Below the pieces are notes generated by a model. That model ran no database searches and was not told the DNA's origin. It saw only the letters and a program-made list of their open reading frames with translations. 56,058 nucleotides of DNA from Caryophanales bacterium UBA4691 (GTDB taxonomy: Bacteria > Bacillota_I > Bacilli_A > RFN20 > CAG-826), in the NCBI GenBank assembly GCA_002404865.1, contig DHKP01000017.1, positions 1-56,058 on the forward strand, given 5' to 3'. The position numbers and the translations under genes were made by a program. Numbering within the stretch: the stretch's first letter is position 1; every line of letters starts with the position of its first letter. Shown in pieces: positions 52,546-56,058 of the stretch.

Positions 52546-52567
52546 TCTAGAAAGCCGTTTTTCTAGA
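52546..52567. repeat. perfect inverted repeat upstream of the glycosyltransferase
   Basis: TCTAGAAA and TTTCTAGA with a six-base centre. There is no T-run on either side, so an operator or leader hairpin is more likely than a terminator. A weaker pair, TCGCTT and AAGCGA, lies at 52479-52504. Confidence 0.4.
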
Positions 52568-52641
52568 AAAAGCAAAAACAAAGGCTGAAAGACTAGGAAA
52601 AAGAAACGATAATGATTAAACTAATCACATAAATAAATATT

Positions 52642-53958
52642 ATGTGGTACGAAATACTTTATTGCGTCTTGAACATCATTAATTATGTTGTCATTATTTT
52701 TTTCGGTTTACTTCTACTCTTGCAAATCGTTGAAGTTTTAGCTTCTCTTTTCCATAAAAAAATCATTTATCCGAAGTCGAAAGAAAAATCGAGAATCGCT
52801 TATTTAATTCCTGCTTGCAATGAAGAAGATGTGATTTTCTCGACAGTTGACGATTTGTTGCGCACACAAGATTACCCGCGCGAACTTTTAGACGTTTACG
52901 TTGTCGCGAATAATTGCAAGGATAATACCGCCGCTTTGGCGGAAAAGGCCGGAGCAAAAGTTTTGATCCTTGATGACCCTGATCCCGCCCATCATATGGC
53001 CGCTTACCCATTACGGCATGGAATCGATTACATATTAAAAAATGATCCAACCGCCGAACTCATTATTCACCTTGACGCCGATAACCATATCAACCATCAG
53101 TTCTCTTCTTTAATGAATGATGCTTATCAGGCGGGAGTTGACTTTGCTCGACCCTACGAAGGGGGGATTAACGGCACCCAAAATTTCTTTACGAAAGCTT
53201 GTGCTTATTTTTACGCCTTCGATTCTAGATTCGGAGGGCGCGGAAAAGAAGTCCTTGGCTTAAGCGCACATGTAAATGGAGCTGGCGCGATGATGTCACG
53301 AAAATTACTGCTCGAAACAGGTGGCTACGATTGTAGCACGATAAGCGATGACACCGAATTTTGTTTCAATCGTATTTTGGAAGGAAGAAAGGCTCACATG
53401 GTGGAAGAAGCCGTCGTTTATGAAGATATGCCTTCTAGTGGGGCGGTTACGGCAGGAAGAAACGCGCGTATTGCAAAAGGGAATAAAATTCTTTTCAAAA
53501 CAAAAACACGGAAAATGATTCCTTTATTTTTCAAAACGGGGAATCTTTCTTTACTAGAAACCTTCTTTACCTACATTTGGATCTTTGTTGGCGGGCCGAT
53601 GTTTGTTTGGCTTTTCGCTTATTATCTTTATTTCTTCCTTTTTGCGGGTTTCGCGGCAAATGGAGCGCTGCCTCTATCCATCTACACATCTATTTATTTC
53701 CAGAACGCTATCTGGGCCACCATTTGGACAATGGTAGGAATCATTGGGGTTCTATATTTCATTTTCGGAATCGTTCAAGTTCTTATATTTGCCCTCAAGG
53801 AATATGACAAATTTGGGGCTAAAAGTAGATGGGAATTCATCCCTATGGTCTTTCTTTTCCCGCTTTATCTCATCGTTTATGGTTTTTCCATGATGATTCC
53901 AAAGAAGAAAAAGAAAGGTTGGACAAAAGTTAAGCGCAACGTCGTTAATAAAAAGTGA
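52642..53958 (+). CDS. membrane glycosyltransferase, family 2
   Basis: A 438-residue GT2 enzyme: an N-terminal membrane segment (residues 8-32), a GT-A catalytic domain with IAYLIPACNEEDVI, LIIHLDADNHIN (DxD metal site), GAGAMMSRKLL and ISDDTEFCFNRIL (ED motif), and three or four C-terminal membrane segments (from about residue 310). It probably extends a surface polysaccharide or makes a glycolipid at the inner face of the membrane. The QxxRW motif of processive synthases is not seen; the nearest element is GRNARIAKG. The start ATG has no Shine-Dalgarno site. The ABC exporter genes follow after 17 bases. Confidence 0.85.
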   Translation: MWYEILYCVLNIINYVVIIFFGLLLLLQIVEVLASLFHKKIIYPKSKEKSRIAYLIPACNEEDVIFSTVDDLLRTQDYPRELLDVYVVANNCKDNTAALAEKAGAKVLILDDPDPAHHMAAYPLRHGIDYILKNDPTAELIIHLDADNHINHQFSSLMNDAYQAGVDFARPYEGGINGTQNFFTKACAYFYAFDSRFGGRGKEVLGLSAHVNGAGAMMSRKLLLETGGYDCSTISDDTEFCFNRILEGRKAHMVEEAVVYEDMPSSGAVTAGRNARIAKGNKILFKTKTRKMIPLFFKTGNLSLLETFFTYIWIFVGGPMFVWLFAYYLYFFLFAGFAANGALPLSIYTSIYFQNAIWATIWTMVGIIGVLYFIFGIVQVLIFALKEYDKFGAKSRWEFIPMVFLFPLYLIVYGFSMMIPKKKKKGWTKVKRNVVNKK

Positions 53959-53975
53959 AAACAAAGAGGGTAATA

Positions 53976-54950
53976 ATGAAAGAAATTAATAGAAACATAG
54001 ATGTAAAAAATGAAAGTCAGTATGCATTGAAAGTAACAGATCTAGTCAAAGTCTATACAAACGGAAAATTGGCGGTCGACCATATTTCCTTTACGGTAGA
54101 GCAAGGCGCCCTTTTCGCTTTTTTAGGTGTCAACGGGGCTGGCAAAAGCACAACCATCAACATCATTTGCTCTATCTTAGACAAAACCGAAGGAAAAATC
54201 GAAGTAGAAGGATATGATTTAGACACAGAACGTTACGCGATTAAAAACTTAATCGGCGTCGTTTTCCAAAATTCGGTTCTCGATGGAATGCTCACCGTTA
54301 TGGATAATCTTCGTATCCGCACCGCATTTTATTCTTTGCCAAACGATGTCGCAAAAAAGAAAATCAATGACATTGTGAAACTGCTGGAATTAGAAACTAT
54401 CCTAAATCAGAAGGTCAATACCCTTTCTGGCGGACAAAGAAGGCGCGTCGACATCGCTCGTGCGATTGTTCACGCCCCTAAATTCCTGATCTTAGATGAA
54501 CCAACAACGGGATTGGATCCCAAAACAAGAAAAACCGTTTGGGAATTAATCGATAAGATTCGTCGCGAAACCGGAATGACGGTTTTTCTAACCACTCATT
54601 ACCTAGAAGAATCGGAACTTGCAACTCATGTTGTCATCATGAACCATGGCAAAATCATTGCAAAAGGTACACCGAATGAATTAAAAAACGAATACAGCAA
54701 TGATTACCTCATAGTGTACCGCGGAAAAAGCTCAGCATTAGAAAATCGTTTAAAAGAAGACGAATATTCTTTTCAATACGATGAAGAAAAGAAACGATAT
54801 AGCATCGAAATCCCTGACACAAAAGAAGCGAAAAAGATTTTAGCGAAATACGATAAAGAGATGGATGACGTCGAAATCCGTAAAGGTACGATGGATGACG
54901 TCTTCCTCCATGTAACGGGAGGGGAGAATTTTAGCAATGAAGAAAAATAG
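53976..54950 (+). CDS. ABC-2 exporter ATPase (DrrA type)
   Basis: A 324-residue ATPase: Walker A GVNGAGKST, Q-loop GVVFQNSVLDGMLTV, signature LSGGQRRRVDIARA, Walker B FLILDEPTTGLDP, H-loop TTHYLEE, and a C-terminal DrrA-like extension. AGAGGG six bases before ATG 53976 fixes the start; a longer frame to 53955 overlaps the glycosyltransferase. It is co-transcribed with the permease, whose gene overlaps its last fourteen bases. Its position after a glycosyltransferase suggests export of a glycolipid or polymer, but drug export is equally possible. Confidence 0.9.
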   Translation: MKEINRNIDVKNESQYALKVTDLVKVYTNGKLAVDHISFTVEQGALFAFLGVNGAGKSTTINIICSILDKTEGKIEVEGYDLDTERYAIKNLIGVVFQNSVLDGMLTVMDNLRIRTAFYSLPNDVAKKKINDIVKLLELETILNQKVNTLSGGQRRRVDIARAIVHAPKFLILDEPTTGLDPKTRKTVWELIDKIRRETGMTVFLTTHYLEESELATHVVIMNHGKIIAKGTPNELKNEYSNDYLIVYRGKSSALENRLKEDEYSFQYDEEKKRYSIEIPDTKEAKKILAKYDKEMDDVEIRKGTMDDVFLHVTGGENFSNEEK

Positions 54951-55986
54951 TCTTGAAGCAAAAAAAGACGAAGTCGAATTCAATTTAAAGCAAAGGAATT
55001 TCAATATCCTTTGGATGTTAACCAAACGTCATTTGAAGATGATTTTCGCAAATCACATTCGTATGATGTATACCCTTATGGTTCCCGTGGTCATACTTGT
55101 GATTTACATTTTGTTTTTACGCGATTTAGAAATCACCATGGCAAAAAACACCTTAAGCGATATTTACGCGATAAGCGCGAACTCGCTTAATGGCGATTTA
55201 ATCCATCACGTCTCTTCCATTATCGATAGTTGGATGATGTCGGGTTTACTTGCGATATCGATCATTACGATATCGTTACAGACAAATTCTCTTATTGTCG
55301 AAGATAAAGAGCACGGCATTAATCGCGACTTCGTTTCCTCCCCGATCAACAAAAACGTTTTGATCGTCTCCTATTTTTTGTATAACTTCATCGTAACTAG
55401 TGTTTTATCCACGATTGTCTTCATTATTTGCATGGTAACCATTGGCGCCTATGGGGAATTCATGATTTCCTTTGGCGATTTCTTTCTCATCTTTATCGTC
55501 ATTTTGTTTTCCGTCATTCTTTCGACGCTAATCACGACGTTTGTCTGTCTGTTCATCAACACAGAAGGCGTTTTGGCTAGCATCATCGCGGTATTTTCCG
55601 CAGGCGCTGGTTTTTTGATGGGTGCCTATATGCCAGTTTCGATGCTTCCAAAAGGAATACAATATTTTTGCGCCGTGTTCCCATTAACATATCCGTGCGC
55701 TTTAACTCGTTTTGCATTCTTGAGAACTCCATTAGAAAACTTACAGGGATTTTTAACGAATAACCCTGACTTAGTTCCTGCCGGTCACCAGGTAAATGAT
55801 CTCATGAATACTCTTGAATCCAACTTTGGATATCGTATCAATTTCTTCGGCGTTTCCGATATCGGGCCGGATTTATCCTCCCTTGTGATGATTGCATTTA
55901 TCGTCTTGTTCCTTATCCTCAATATTATTTTCGCAGGTCGCCTTGCTCGGCTTGAGAAGAAACAATTCCGTTTCAAAAAGAAATAA
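54937..55986 (+). CDS. ABC-2 exporter permease (DrrB type)
   Basis: A 349-residue membrane protein with six helices (about residues 42-62, 105-128, 145-172, 180-205, 215-235 and 310-333). The segment AGFLMGAYMPVSMLPKGIQYF is the classic ABC2_membrane motif before the fifth helix, and HLKMIFANHIRMMYTLMVPVV the typical first helix. It overlaps the ATPase gene by fourteen bases. The two would form a homodimeric exporter. Nothing recognisable follows in the last 72 bases of the window. Confidence 0.88.
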   Translation: MKKNSLEAKKDEVEFNLKQRNFNILWMLTKRHLKMIFANHIRMMYTLMVPVVILVIYILFLRDLEITMAKNTLSDIYAISANSLNGDLIHHVSSIIDSWMMSGLLAISIITISLQTNSLIVEDKEHGINRDFVSSPINKNVLIVSYFLYNFIVTSVLSTIVFIICMVTIGAYGEFMISFGDFFLIFIVILFSVILSTLITTFVCLFINTEGVLASIIAVFSAGAGFLMGAYMPVSMLPKGIQYFCAVFPLTYPCALTRFAFLRTPLENLQGFLTNNPDLVPAGHQVNDLMNTLESNFGYRINFFGVSDIGPDLSSLVMIAFIVLFLILNIIFAGRLARLEKKQFRFKKK

Positions 55987-56058
55987 ACTTCCGTAGATCC
56001 GCAAACATTGATGGAGGCTTTTTCCTAGCATCGGTAATAAAAATCCGCGTCTTCAAGG

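Noticed and set aside
1..56058. CRISPR array, prophage, insertion sequence or integron
   Set aside because: No regularly spaced direct repeats, transposase, integrase or phage structural gene was seen.

Overview
The window is 56 kb of tightly packed bacterial chromosome of moderately low G+C. It points to an uncultured member of the Bacillota (Bacilli or Erysipelotrichia-like lineages): the ylbF-rsmD-coaD order, AddAB instead of RecBCD, RNase J, a long-form ribosome hibernation factor, a YitT protein, an Mbeg1-type lipase, a TSCPD protein and PduL all fit that phylum. TGA is used as a stop (for example in the ATGA overlaps between def and the next gene), so this is not a recoded mollicute. 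There is no rRNA, phage, insertion sequence or CRISPR array. The only RNA gene is a tRNA-Leu(GAG).

Layout. 0.1-8 kb: small membrane protein, an orphan Vsr-type endonuclease, an acetyltransferase, an operon of a zinc-ribbon/Sel1 protein with a heterodimeric ABC exporter, a Nudix hydrolase and a methyltransferase-like protein. 8-16 kb: a 1957-residue SF1 helicase (transglutaminase-like, DUF4011, helicase, Vsr-like nuclease and DUF3320 parts) with a small partner gene, and a divergent zinc-finger protein. 16-24 kb: TetR regulator with a palindromic operator, YitT, membrane thioredoxin-like protein behind a structured leader, a PgeF-like pseudoenzyme, ylbF-rsmD-coaD, and def with a lipoprotein phosphoesterase and a membrane protein. 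24-35 kb: rnjA-maf, a degenerate EIIB, a CYTH protein, a histidine phosphatase and addB-addA. 35-43 kb: two ABC transporters, a ROK regulator and a HAD/unknown/membrane operon. 43-48 kb: hpf, metK behind a SAM-I-like riboswitch with an attenuator, pduL-TSCPD, mgtE and the tRNA. 48-56 kb: lipase-membrane fusion, ABC-F ATPase, LemA-like protein, HAD phosphatase, glycosyltransferase and an ABC-2 exporter pair.

Two signals stand out. First, the metK leader folds on paper into a four-helix SAM-I-type aptamer with its pseudoknot but without the usual kink-turn in P2, followed by an intrinsic terminator and a competing antiterminator. Second, about a dozen promoter-proximal genes have a TANNAT-type -10 box ending 6-9 bases before the start codon and no Shine-Dalgarno site, which implies leaderless mRNAs, while genes inside operons have ordinary GGAG sites. 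All assignments come from reading the sequence and motifs; no database search or folding program was run.
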